The notes beneath the pieces are model-generated. The model was not told where the DNA came from and did no database searches. It saw only the letters and a program-made list of their open reading frames with translations. DNA of 64,000 bases from Oegoconia quadripuncta (lineage: Eukaryota > Arthropoda > Insecta > Lepidoptera > Autostichidae): contig OX438744.1 of NCBI GenBank assembly GCA_949316235.1, positions 40,033,278-40,097,277 on the forward strand. The letters are read 5' to 3'. Below are positions 10,535 through 20,744 of the stretch, one piece after another (positions within the stretch are counted from its first letter, which is position 1; every line of letters starts with the position of its first letter). The translations under genes were made by a program, and so were the position numbers.

Positions 10535-11700
10535 TGTAAACCGATTCCAATAATTCTTTTTTTGAGTTGAAATAGTCCAGTAAGGATATGGTAACTTCCT
10601 ATAATTTTAAAGGCCGTGATTTTTTGCACATTGATAGAGTACCTGCCAGTGATAGAATAAAAATGTTTTCTGAAATCGGTAGGTTGCTTTTATAGTATAG
10701 GTATTTAATAATAAAACATAGACTAAACATAGACTTCTTCTTTTTCAATTTAAGAGCTACGCTCTTGTCGGTGGAGTAATGACCACGTCTCACTACTTTC
10801 CGCCCTCGTTTTAACCACTTGGTACGACACGACATTCACCTTTTCTTTCACTTCACCTATGGGCTGGTGCACCTCAGTACCAGCTTCTTCCTTTTGACCG
10901 CGTTCAACGTCGCGCAGTCCGAATTGTCGGCCAAGAGAGTCTCACTGACCGACTGGATCCCCTGGCGTTGCGAAGAGACGTCGCGTCCCTCTGCATTCTC
11001 TATCGCATATTTCATGGTTCTGAAGAACTGTTCGAGCTAATACCCGCTGCTCAATTTAACCGATACACTTCTCGCCGAAAATTAAATTTCCATCCACATC
11101 ACCTGGATGAGTGGAAGTCTACCACTGTACGTTTCTCAAGAAACTTCTTACCACGTACGACCACCCTGTGGAACGGACTTCCGGCGGCGGTATTCCCGAA
11201 CGAGTACGACATTGAAACCTTCAAGAAACGAGCCTACACCTTCCTCAATGGCCGCATCTGTGACCCTTTTGGTGTTGCGGGTGTCCATGGGCGGCGGTGA
11301 TTGCTTTCCATCAGGTGACTCACATGCTCGTTTGCCGCCCTCACGTATAAAAAAAAAAAAAAAAAAACTTGGTCAAAGTAATTACGCCTAGGTCTTCCCC
11401 TTCCACTCTTTCCTTCAATCTTTCCCTCAAAAACATAGACTATTAATTTTAAATTACAACTGTGAAATTCATTGCGCCTGAGAATATGCTTAGAAGTCAT
11501 GTAACTATTTTCATAAAAATCGATCGATAACTTCTTTATAATTTATGAAAAATTTCACCGAGGGCAAATATCATGATTCAATAAATTATTTTTAGAAAAC
11601 ATAAGTAGCCATTATTTTTTTTAGAAAATTGATTCAGGAGATCTTAGCATGTTCTACAACGTAATGAAGTTCACAATAGTAATTTTTAAAATTAAATTGG
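10535..11700 (+). repeat. U1 dispersed repeat, copy 1, split by an insertion
   Basis: 10535-10735 and about 11430-11700 match the two halves of a second copy at 14.5-16.3 kb. Between them sits a roughly 700-bp insert (about 10736-11429) holding LINE-A, flanked by a repeated aaacatagact, consistent with a target duplication. U1 has no coding capacity I can see and is of unknown type. Smaller U1 pieces lie at 16325-16440 (minus) and 20545-20640 (plus). Confidence 0.6.
10866..11366 (+). mobile_element. LINE-A 3' portion, long open frame
   Basis: The true frame is open from about 10876 to 11300 ([20 protein letters not shown], then [12 protein letters not shown], then [20 protein letters not shown]). 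A short deletion near 11250 removes part of the FLKGRQR motif. 3' UTR and poly(A) run to 11366. Confidence 0.85.
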
Positions 11701-11789
11701 TCTGTGCCTTTCCTCTAGGAATAAGAAAGTTTATGCTGCGCTATTTCGGCACGTCTAAAGAATAGAACAAATCCTAATAATGGATGTCG

Positions 11790-11945
11790 TAAACGACAGA
11801 ACTTTACACCAAAAATCTACTTATAGATTTGCAGGTTTCAACGACGATGGGCTCGCCCCCATGTTGCTTTAAGCATTAAACTCTGTTTGAGATATCTCTA
11901 ACCCCCATAGGGGATAAAGGTCGTGACTGAAGTAAATACCATTTG
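11790..11945 (+). repeat. Dispersed repeat fragment ('cgacgatgggctc' family)
   Basis: Shares the order 'actttacaccaaaaa', 'aacgacgatgggctc', 'ccccataggggataaaggtcgtga' with 37.75-37.95 kb. Non-coding and of unknown class. Confidence 0.5.
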
Positions 11946-11949
11946 GTAA

Positions 11950-12150
11950 ATTTGGTGCTTTACCAAGCTCAGGTCCGCTCGTGCATGGAATACTGCTGTC
12001 ACCTCTGGGATGGTTCAGCCAAGTACCAACTAGCTGCACTCGATTCTGTGGAACGACGTGCCATGAGACTTATAGGTGATAGTTCGATGACTGCTGAGCC
12101 TTGAACACCGTCGCAAAGTCGCCTGTCTCTCAGTTTTATACAGGATACAT
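11950..12150 (+). mobile_element. LINE-B internal fragment, 3'-truncated
   Basis: Reads QVRSCMEYCCHLWDGSAKYQ, then SVERRAMRLIGDSS with a frame disruption. It stops before the C-terminal part, so both ends are missing. Confidence 0.75.
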
Positions 12151-12329
12151 TAAATTCTCAATTATTTGAAACGAATGAAAATGGTTTTGTACTTACTTTA
12201 TTCTATTACTGCCATAGTAAAGAGTAAATTTGATATTCAAAAGTTCCCCGAATGACTATGACTTCATCCAAATATACCCTGTTAAAAATTAAATATTCGA
12301 AGCTTCATACTGCACAAATACCATTTTTG

Positions 12330-12445
12330 TAAATAAATACATATATAAATGAAAAAATATCCATAACTCAGGTACACATGTCCCTATTCATCATTGGCCC
12401 CTAGCGGGATTCGAACCCGCGACCTTTTGACATAGCAGTCATCGT
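12330..12445 (-). mobile_element. SINE3 5' part
   Basis: The minus-strand tRNA-like head (B box in 'gcgggattcgaacccgcgacc' on the plus strand) and part of the body. The A-box half is decayed. Confidence 0.7.
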
Positions 12446-12529
12446 CATGAAACATGACTGATAACTTTTACTGTAGTACCATCTTTAATAGGGAACGCGC
12501 CTGACCGTTGTTTTATTTTGAAAACCTAA

Positions 12530-12715
12530 GTGAGAGAGGGGTTGCGCTGAAAACCAGCGCTGTCAATTGCCATACGACATATTGGCAGCAAATGCTGACG
12601 CCCAATCCCTTTGCCACAAATACATTTAATTATGCAAAATGTTATACCTACGAAATTTTCTGTATTTGTTGGCAATAAATACTTCTTCTTGTTTTCTTCT
12701 TCTGCAATATAAAAA
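12530..12715 (+). repeat. Retroposon-like 3' region with CTT-rich tail
   Basis: The 'gctgaaaaccagcgctgtc' motif followed by ggcaataaatacttcttctt and a CTT-rich run. The same opening motif occurs near 24.05 kb before a (TTTC)n tail. Confidence 0.45.
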
Positions 12716-12779
12716 AATCGCACTCAAATCTGACCACGCATACTTGAGATACATTTGAACAAAGATTGGACACACTTAA

Positions 12780-13000
12780 ACGAACTTTAGAAGCAAGCGG
12801 TTCGTGCGATCTACAAGTTGGACTCCAGAGTACCTCTGAGCAATAAATTTAAAGAAATCAATATAATAAAACGAAAAAATAAAATACATTTTGCTCAGCA
12901 GCTGAGCTTATGCATTCAGCGGGGCAATAGCGCTAGCGTACTAGGTACTATGCCTCACGGAAGCGAGTTGGACGGCGTATTTTTTCTATAAGATATAGGT
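12780..13000 (+). mobile_element. Chimeric LINE fragments (LINE-C-like plus LINE-E end)
   Basis: 12785-12870 reads QAVRAIYKLDSRVPLSNKFK, like the LINE-C reverse transcriptase. It runs straight into AQQLSLCIQRGNSASVLGTM and PHGSELDGVFFL, the LINE-E end also present at 50.8 kb. The junction implies template switching or insertion plus deletion. Confidence 0.65.
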
Positions 13001-13310
13001 ATTTTTAATTGTGTTTTATAAATTTGTTGTTTCGTAAATTGATAATGCAAACTGTGATTGCATAAACATTGTTATTGAGATTTAGACAGTTACGCTAGGG
13101 AATCAAATATGTACAAAATTGTCTATATGCCACATACAAAGTTATGTTTAATCTTAAAATATAAACATCTAAATACTATGATATCGTCGAAATACACTAA
13201 AACACTGAATTAAGAGTTAAATATCTTCGAAACCGCTTAACCGATTTTCATCAAACATATCTGAGAACTTATCCCCTCGTTTAGTCTTTGATATAAAAAA
13301 ACCACGCCGC

Positions 13311-13635
13311 TTAGACCGTCTCCGTGGCTCAATGTAAATAACATGAGGTTTACGAATCTGATGTCGCAGTTTCGATCCCCAGCGGGGTATTTACATATTT
13401 AGTACTCGGTTTGGTTGGTGGTAGGGCATTTTGAATGTCCGTCTGGTTAGGCTCCCACCATCTTATCTAAATCTGCCGCCAAACAGCAATGTTAATAGAA
13501 ATGTTGTGTTCCGGTTGTCAGAGATAAGATAGCCAGCCCCAAAATAAGAATGGGGTACGCTTCCCCCTTAGGCCTCATCTTCACTTAACATCAGGTTTGA
13601 TTGAGGTGAAGTGATAAACCGTTGTGCATTCTCAG
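13311..13635 (+). mobile_element. SINE1, full length
   Basis: Head with TCCGTGGCTCAATGTAAA and TTTCGATCCCCAGCGGGG, the central AATGTTAATAGAAATGTTGT and a tail ending near 'accgttgtgcattctca'. Confidence 0.85.
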
Positions 13636-14260
13636 AAATCCGGACAAAGATTGGACAACACACAAACACACGACGCCGTCATTCACATCATCATAATATC
13701 AGCCGACAGACGTCCACTGTTGGACAAAGGCCTCCCCAAAGAGTATAGTAACTATTTACCGAGAAAGAGTGGCAACTCCGTGGTTAAATTTGCATGTATA
13801 GACAGTGCTGCTGCCAGCAATTGGTTGAGGAATTAAATCTATCTATACATACCTACGTACACTGATTATATAGGTAGAAACTGGGTTTAGAAATAGTTAT
13901 TGTTGTTTATGAGGAAATTTTTATTTCTCATAACTAATTTCTTTAAATTAGCTATGAAAAACAAGTATAACAAAAACAAACAACAAATTAACAAAAATCT
14001 GAACTTTTACAAAAACTTTCAAAAGGAAATCGACGTTGACTGAGAGCTCGACATGACATCACCCACCGGTAAGATGGCGGCTGCTGCCACAGAACACTAA
14101 TAACGGTTAGTTCGTCAACCGCAGTTCAGAGGTCGCAGTCTGCTATGAAAATTGATGACATTTGAAGTGTGCCCCCCCTGGGCCTCCCCCAAAGATCTCC
14201 ACAACGATCGGTCCTGCGGTGCCCGCATCCAGCGTCAAACACATGCGAGGGAATTTGCCG
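13636..14260 (+). repeat. Lepidopteran dispersed repeat interrupted by a hAT-like element
   Basis: The 'cgtccactgttggacaaagg' segment at left and the 'ccaaagatctccacaacgat' segment at right are two halves of one widespread repeat. Removing 13737-14180 and one copy of the 8-bp duplication restores a continuous match. Confidence 0.7.
13737..14180 (+). mobile_element. 444-bp hAT-like non-autonomous element, copy 1
   Basis: The termini are CAAAGAGTATAGTAAC on the left and GTGTGCCCCCCCTG on the right. It is flanked by perfect 8-bp duplications GGCCTCCC at 13729-13736 and 14181-14188. An inverted copy of exactly the same length lies at 58499-58942. The CA...TG ends and 8-bp duplications fit the hAT superfamily; long terminal inverted repeats are absent. 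No ORF of note. Confidence 0.85.
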
Positions 14261-14519
14261 CCTCCTGTGTTGTATTTAAAACAGCGACATCTAGTATCTT
14301 ATAAACGATAACTAACGTTAGTCGCAGTAGAGTCATTAGTATTAGTTCACTCTAATGACTACAGATGGCTCTAATTTTTCATAGCGACATCTAGTATTTT
14401 GATAGCCTAACCATAAATAAGTCGGTATTCGTATTAGTTACCTACATCTGTTATAGATGGCGTCACTTACATTATAGATACGAATTTTCAATATTTTCAA
14501 ATGTCCAGTAAGGATTCAC
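14261..14519. other. Gap with short internal repeats
   Basis: Contains two copies of 'agcgacatctagtat' (near 14283 and 14382) and a related 'tatagatggcg' near 14450. No gene. The element is unnamed. Confidence 0.35.
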
Positions 14520-14530
14520 TTAGAGTACCT

Positions 14531-14925
14531 TCTTCTTCTTATTTTTGAGGATGGCAACCAGTCAACCTCATTGTCGAGGGACATTACTGCCAGTTTCGAG
14601 TGAAAATTTTTATTTATCTTATTTCTTCAGTTTATAGGTTAGTCTCAATCAAAACAAGTAATTCGTCGTATACAGAGTCTAGTCACGGTCAAATCATTCT
14701 TCAGTAAAGTGGCAGAATGCTTTACAAAAGATTTTGGCGGCTTCTTGTGGGAACCCGAAAGCTCCGTTACGCACTTTAATTTACACTTCCCTTCACCTGT
14801 ACACCAACACTAACGTTTGCTGCACAATATTCTGCCATTATTAAGCTTCAAAAGTTAGAATGCACAAATTTTAAGACTTATAAAGAAAAATGCTACTTCA
14901 CTCGCCGAGTTCCCGCCAAAAAGCC
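14531..14925 (-). mobile_element. RPR element, copy A (variant 3' end)
   Basis: Retroposed RNA on the minus strand. The 5' end GGCTTTTTGGCGGGAACTCG is at 14925 and the 3' end at the left. The 11-bp duplication ttagagtacct is at 14520-14530 and 14926-14936. The last 90 bases of the 3' end differ from the other copies. It is inserted into a U1 repeat. Confidence 0.8.
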
Positions 14926-15022
14926 TTAGAGTACCTGTCAGATAAAGAACAAAACAAAATTATAACAAATCGGTAGCTTGCTTTAGTTATAATATACATA
15001 TTTAGTAATAAAACATAGACTA

Positions 15023-15994
15023 TACAGGGCGTCCCAAAGTTATGGGACATGAAGGGGAAGTACCTTAAATATCGTAGATAGTGAATTTTGCTCAAAGAAG
15101 ACTTTATGTTATTTTTAAAAGTTAGTAATTCTGCATTCATAGATTTTCTAAAAATTATTTGCTTCGGCTGGGAATCGAACCGACTCAAATGTGAAAAAAA
15201 AAACACCCTACTTTTATGATGCCAATCGAAAGAATAGCTAAAAAATAATAACTCTGCCTAAGTAACATAGTATTTTAAAAGAAAGGAACAACGTGAAATT
15301 AATCATTTTAATCAAATAAAAAACATACATGAAACTGCCGTAGTCAATTAAGTAGGTATTTTTTTGTAAATTAATTAATTAAATGCTCAAAATGTGATCC
15401 CTCTTGTCTTACGCAAATCGCCAATCTTTTAATGAGCCCGCTGCCTGTTGATTTTCTAATCATTTTATGGTGAACACTCGATGTGATATGGCACAATTCT
15501 GTTTGCAACTCGCCTACGTTCTCAACAAATAACAAACGAACGTCAAGTTTTATCATTTCATCTACACGTGCACTTATAATAAGGAAAACTATGTTAGTAC
15601 CTATTTTATGAAGTGGGTACTTATTTACGAATAATCAATGCTATCTTTGGAATGATAATATCGCTACTTTTCGAACGTCGTCGGCAATAAATAACTTTCT
15701 TGAAATTTGACTCAATCATTTTATGTTGTTCCTTTCTTTTAAAATACTATGTTACTTAGGCAGAGTTATTATTTTTTAGCTATTCTTTCGATTGGCATCA
15801 TAAAAGTAGGGTGTTTTTTTTTTCACATTTAAGTCGGTTCGATTCCCAGCCGAAGCAAGTAATTTTTAGAAAATCTATGAATGCAGAATTACTAACTTTT
15901 AAAAATAACATAAAGTCTTCTTTGAGCAAAATTCACTATCTACAATATTTAAGGTACTTCCCCTTCATGTCCCATAACTTTGGGACGCCCTGTA
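15023..15994. mobile_element. Mariner/Tc1-like element with 270-bp inverted arms
   Basis: The ends TACAGGGCGTCCCAAAG and CTTTGGGACGCCCTGTA are flanked by TA. The arms 15023-15292 and 15725-15994 are near-perfect inverted repeats. The 432-bp centre holds a minus-strand remnant of about 60 residues (15371-15556; IRKSTGSGLIKRLAICVRQE, GSHFEHL) that resembles the C-terminal end of a mariner-family transposase. No complete transposase, so non-autonomous. Confidence 0.85.
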
Positions 15995-16679
15995 TATAAT
16001 TAAAATTACCACTGTGAATTACATTGCGTCGGAGGTCGGAGAATATACTTAGAACCCCTGTAACTATTAAAAAAAAAATCGAGCATAAACTTTTTTTATT
16101 TATGGATAATTTCACCAAGGGCAAATATCACGATTCAATAAACTATTTAAGAAAAAATATAAAGTACCTAGCTATTGATTAATTTTCTAGAAAATAGTTT
16201 TAGAAGATCTTGCCATCTTCTACAACGCAACGAAGTGCACAGTGCTAACTTTAATTTAATAGTGTAGGTTTTATAACTAAATACCTACACTATAACTAGA
16301 GCAAACTCCTGATCCGTTAGAAAATATTTTTTACAATATCATTGATAGGTACTCTGTCTATGTACAAAAAATCAGGGCCTTTAAGTTTTATAGGAAGTTA
16401 CACCCCTAAATACGTATATCTAGACTGGACTATCCCCCAGAAAGAATATGATATCACACAAATGTATCAAACATCTGCATGCATATGACGCCATTTAAAC
16501 CGGATTTTAGAAAGGTTTCGCGCGTCCGAAATTAGAGCACTACCTACCTAAAACATTAATAAATCAGTTTAATCTAGACAGACAATGCACACGTCGGCGT
16601 CGTTTGAAGTTTGTAGTGATAGATATAGTGTCATCGGTCAAAGCGAAATGAAAACCACAAAAAACCGCTTACGCTCCGG

Positions 16680-16830
16680 CGTCAGTCTTTCCTGAATCCT
16701 ACAACCTTGGAGCAGAGTGAATCGGCATTTACTGGCATCGCGGGCTTCATCTTCGACCACATCGTCACTTTCCATCAGGTGAGATTGTGGTCAAAGGCGA
16801 ATCCAGTCAATAATAAAAAAAATAATATTC
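16680..16830 (+). mobile_element. LINE-B 3' end
   Basis: Starts within the PASVFPES coding motif, has a small deletion after 'aaccttgga' and ends with the CCATCAGGTGAGATTGTGG UTR and an A-rich tail. Confidence 0.8.
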
Positions 16831-16918
16831 AAAACACATTTAATTTTATTTACTTACCCTTTTGTACTTGACACTGATTTACGTTTAAAAATAAATCGGT
16901 AAACAAGCCCTGGTCGGA

Positions 16919-17215
16919 ACCTTCGTGGCTCAATGTAAATAACATAGGTAGGGATAATAAGTATTTATTTACAAAAAAAAAATATATTTATATCAACCAT
17001 CTGGTATCCACAATACAAGCATATAGTTGCTTACTGTGGAAGTAGATGGCGCTGTGTGTATGTCTAAGGATAGGTACTTATTTATGTATTTACTTACCTA
17101 AGGTTTATAAAACGGCGGTCGTGGATTCGATTTCCAACGGGGTACATGTTTGGTACTCGGTTATTTTTTAATGTTCGCCTGCCACCATATTCTAAATGCT
17201 TCTACAATCGTCATT
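16919..17215 (+). mobile_element. SINE1 split by a SINE3-derived segment
   Basis: 16919-16947 is the SINE1 head with box A (cgtggctcaatgtaaataac). 16948-17100 is SINE3 body and tail (tatcaaccatctggtatcca to aaggatagg). 17101-17165 resumes SINE1 at box B (gtggattcgatttccaacgg). The interruption falls between the two promoter boxes, which would disable this SINE1. Confidence 0.7.
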
Positions 17216-17255
17216 CAATTCGTATCGAAAAAAATTAAATTTCGAATTAGTTCAT

Positions 17256-17648
17256 TTTTTTTTTCATTTTATTCTCTCCTCTAGGAGAAGGCAAAGGGAT
17301 CTAGCCCATAACAGCCATGTCTTATTTCTTTTATTTCTTTAGTTTGTAAGTGAGTCTCAGTCAAAACAAGTAATTCGTCGTATACTTGGCGTATACAGAG
17401 TCTAGTCACCGTCAAGTCATTCTTCAGTAAAGTGGCAGAATGCCTTACAAAAGATTTTGGCGGCTTCTTGTGGGAACCCGAAAGCTCCGTTACGCACTTT
17501 AATTTACACTTCCCTTCACTTGTACACCATCACTAACGTTTGCTGCACAATATTCTGCCATTATTAAGCTTCAAAAGTTAGAATGCACAAATTATTAGAA
17601 TTGTAAAGAAAAATGCTACTTCACTCGCCGAGTTCCCGCCAAAAAGCC
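17256..17648 (-). mobile_element. RPR element, copy B (reference copy)
   Basis: Complete 393-bp copy on the minus strand with a perfect 14-bp duplication tcgaattagttcat at 17242-17255 and 17649-17662. The 5' end is GGCTTTTTGGCGGGAACTCG. The 3' end carries gaataaaatg followed by an A run, so it looks like a polyadenylated transcript copied into DNA. No long ORF; a 20-codon frame starting MAEYCAANVSDG is conserved among copies. Confidence 0.88.
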
Positions 17649-17699
17649 TCGAATTAGTTCATGGAACGCACTCGAAGTTTGAAATATTTTGAACAAATT

Positions 17700-17835
17700 T
17701 AGAATACGGGGCCAGCTACTATCATAGTAACACTATCTACGTTTGCCGTCAAGCAGTAATGTTTCAGAATGAGCACGCTTCCCTTCGGCCTCATCTTCGC
17801 TTAAAATCAGGTGTGATTGAGGTCAAACGCTAGTT
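17700..17835 (+). mobile_element. SINE1 3' part, diverged
   Basis: Retains 'gccgtcaagcagtaatgtt' and 'ttcggcctcatcttcgctta' followed by atcaggtgtgattgaggtca. The head is lost. Confidence 0.6.
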
Positions 17836-18319
17836 GGAAAATGGAAAGGTAATGGTGGAATAATTTCATACAATTCCAACTCACTACCCGAACATTTTAC
17901 TAAAATCCACAAGTAAATATGTTGATTAATAAACTTAACTTGAGACCTGAAAAGCACGAGGTGCGTCGAGTTTCACGTACCTATTAATAAACGATTCTCA
18001 AGACTATCATTCATTCGCCGCTGAGGCGAATACTTGAGAAGTGATCTCAGCTCAATATACCTCAAGATTGGTTTATAAATTAGCACGGAGCTTGAGATAG
18101 CGTCAACTGCTTAAGACGCATCTCGGGTGATACAGCCTCAAGACTTGTATTGAGATTGGTTTATTACTACGGGCCATATACTAATTATTATGGTCTGTAT
18201 TAAACTGCTCTCGAGATTGAGATGGCTTGAGCATCTGATGCATATTGAAACAGTATCAAAAAGAAATAGTATTGAGACTGAGACACGATCTCTGGTTTAG
18301 GTTCCAAGTTGCTCTGCTC
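17836..18319. other. Gap, unrecognised repeat-like sequence
   Basis: Several variants of 'cttgagattggtttat' in both orientations suggest an old foldback repeat, but I could not define ends. No gene. Confidence 0.3.
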
Positions 18320-18547
18320 CTTAGGGGATAGCTGAAAATCAGTGTTTTGCTCAATGAGCAATCTAATACACTGAGCTATGACCCATTTGTACTGCTGCAG
18401 CACACACATGCGTTAGTGTTACAATATTATGTTATTGTTGTAAATGTGTTACCTTATCTGTGTATCAATATGTATAAGCTAAATGTATGTGTGTGACTGT
18501 GGAAACAAATAAAGGCTTTATCTATCTATCTATCTATCTATCTATCT
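18320..18547 (+). mobile_element. Retroposon with (CTAT)n tail
   Basis: A conserved segment from 'gctgaaaatcagtgttttgc' to 'gtgtgactgtggaaacaaat', then AATAAAGGCTTTATCTATC and six CTAT units. Other copies lie at 31352, 32240 and 61415 (minus), with more diverged ones at 28415 (minus) and 38105. Confidence 0.75.
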
Positions 18548-18739
18548 CAATCTTAAGATTGATTTATTAATACGGTCCTAATACCTATGTATATTACTGG
18601 CCATATGCATCTTACGCTGAATTTTTTTCAGTAAGTTTTTTAAATACAGAACACTCCATTCCCCCAAAATCTTTCGACGAATGCCTCCAAGCCTCATACA
18701 TAACCAAACTTTTAGTAGTACTACAAATTAAAAAAAAAC

Positions 18740-19225
18740 AGAACACCAAAAGGGTCACAGATGAGTTGCCGGCCTTTGAGGAAGGTGTAGGCTCGTTTCT
18801 TGAAGGTTCCAATGTCGTACTCGTTCGGGAATACCGCTGCAGGAAGTCCGTTCCACAGGGTGGTCGTAAGTAGTAGGAAGTTTCTTGAGAAACGTACAGT
18901 GGTAGACTTCCACTCATCCAGGTGATGTGGATGGAATTTTAATTTTCGGCGAGAAGTGTATCGGTTAAATTGAGCAGCGGGTATTAGCTCGAACAGTTCT
19001 TCAGAACACTCCCCATGAAATATGCGCTATAGGATGTAGAGGGACGCGACGTCTCTTTGCAACGTCAGGGGATCCAGTCGGTCAGTGAGACTCTCTTGGC
19101 CGACAATTCGGACTGCGCGACGTTGAACGCGGTCAAAAGGAAGAAGCTGGTACTGAGGTGCCCCAGCCCATAGGTGAGAACAAATACTCCACGTGCGGCC
19201 GAACTTGCGCCTTATAAAGTTGGAG
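18740..19225 (-). mobile_element. LINE-A 3' portion lacking its UTR
   Basis: The minus strand reads from upstream of [10 protein letters not shown] to FLKGRQ. The 3' UTR and poly(A) are missing at 18740, so the 3' end was lost after insertion or by recombination. The upstream part reaches further 5' than most copies here. Confidence 0.8.
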
Positions 19226-19556
19226 GCATTTTTCTTTTTATTTCTTACAATTTGTGCATTCTAACTTTTGAAGCTTAATAATGGCAGAATATTGTGCAGC
19301 AAACGTTAGTGATGGTGTACAAGTGAAGGGAAGTGTAGTTCCCCCAATAAGCAGCCAAAATCTTTTGTAAAGCGTTCTGCCACTTTACTGAAGAATGACT
19401 TGACCATGACTAGACTCTGTATACGCCGAATTACTTGTTTTGACTGAGACTGACTAATAAATTGAAGAAATAAGAGAAATAAGACATGGCGGTATGGGCT
19501 TAGGTCCTTTGCCTTCTCAGAAAGGATTGAATAAAACGAAAAAAAAAATGAAATAA
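19226..19556 (+). mobile_element. RPR element, copy E (5'-truncated)
   Basis: Plus-strand copy lacking the first 40 or so bases, with an internal deletion near 19338. It ends in gattgaataaaacgaaaaaa, again a polyadenylation signal followed by an A run. It abuts the 5' side of the minus-strand LINE-A copy. Confidence 0.8.
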
Positions 19557-20132
19557 AGTGCCGATCGTATATACATTGTAGTCTTTGGTGCCGATTTGTG
19601 ATCGCCATATTTAAAAGATATGAGGAAATTGTAGCGTAATTGGAAGAAAAAAACCTATTTGCAACTTGCGGAAGGACGTCCGTCGCCCAATGAGCAGAGA
19701 GTGACAATGTACGATATATTGTCTCTTGGTTTACTTGACCTCGCATATCTTGACTCCTCGATAACCCAGGTCAACGGTCCTGTGTGATAGAAGAATGTAC
19801 CTACACCTTGTATAGGTACGGACACGTATATGATGCTTTTGTTTAAACATACTCTTATCAACTGACTACTGAAGTCCACAGCTGGATATAAAGTATCCAC
19901 AATGAATGAAAAATGAAATTATATAAAAAAATGGAGATTTTTTATCTTAATATTAAAATTATTGACATTATTTTATATTTAACTATAATTACATTAAATA
20001 ATCAAATACAATACTTAAGAGATAATAATATTAAAAAATAATAACGTGACGTTTTCAAGTGATAATTTTTATCCTACGAAATAAAAAATGGAGATTTTTT
20101 TTCTATGTCATAATATAAATCATAATTTTATA
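19557..20132. other. AT-rich gap, partly LINE-C-derived
   Basis: 20040-20085 resembles LINE-C 3' UTR ('gtgacgttttcaagtgataa'). The remainder is unrecognised and very AT-rich. No gene supported. Confidence 0.35.
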
Positions 20133-20525
20133 GATACACAGGGTACACTTAAAATAGTCAATTTATTTTAAGCTATATTACATACATACATAATGTCACG
20201 CCTGTTTCCCGTAGGGGTAGGCAGAGACCACAGACTTCCACTTGCTACGATCCTGACACACCTCTTCTGCTTCCTTCACTCTCATAAGGTTGTTCATACA
20301 TGCTCGTCGGTTTAGGGTACTCTTGACTTGGCCTTTCTTTAAGACGTCCCCGATTTGATCATGGTACGTTCGCCGTGGTCTTCCCCTGCCAACACTACCA
20401 TCCACATTCGCTTTGTATATCTCTTTCGTAAGTCTTCTTTCATTCATCCTCTCCACATGTTAAGCTATATTGCTTGTTCAAAAGGCAATTTTACCTTGAG
20501 AAGAACAAGCAAGAAACTCGAGTGG
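20133..20525 (-). mobile_element. LINE-C 3' UTR interrupted by another LINE
   Basis: 20133-20167 and 20472-20525 are the two halves of a LINE-C 3' UTR (acagggtacacttaaaatag; then 'gcttgttcaaaaggcaattt' and 'aagaacaagcaagaaactcg'). Confidence 0.75.
20180..20459 (-). mobile_element. RTE-like LINE 3' end inserted in LINE-C
   Basis: The minus strand reads [20 protein letters not shown], then [20 protein letters not shown] and [15 protein letters not shown] 12-bp duplication ttaagctatatt at 20168-20179 and 20460-20471 marks the insertion. Confidence 0.85.
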
Positions 20526-20744
20526 TAATCCATTAGTATTTTAACTTCCTATAATTTTAAAGGCCGTGATTTTTTGCACATGGATTGAGTACCTATCAGT
20601 GATAGGATTAAAATGTTTTCTAATAAATCTATAAAATAATAAAGTAAGCTGCCGATCTAACTAATAAATGCGAATGTTTAGATGTTTGTGTGTAGCTAAA
20701 TCAATGAACGGATTTGGACTTATACAATGAACGGAATTTTTTAC

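Larger units (their letters stand above)
14495..16270 (+). repeat. U1 dispersed repeat, copy 2, split by two insertions
   Basis: U1 sequence is present at about 14495-14530, 14926-15022 and 15995-16270, interrupted by RPR copy A and by a mariner-like element. It aligns with copy 1 at 10.5-11.7 kb, which supplies the uninterrupted sequence at the mariner site. Confidence 0.65.
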
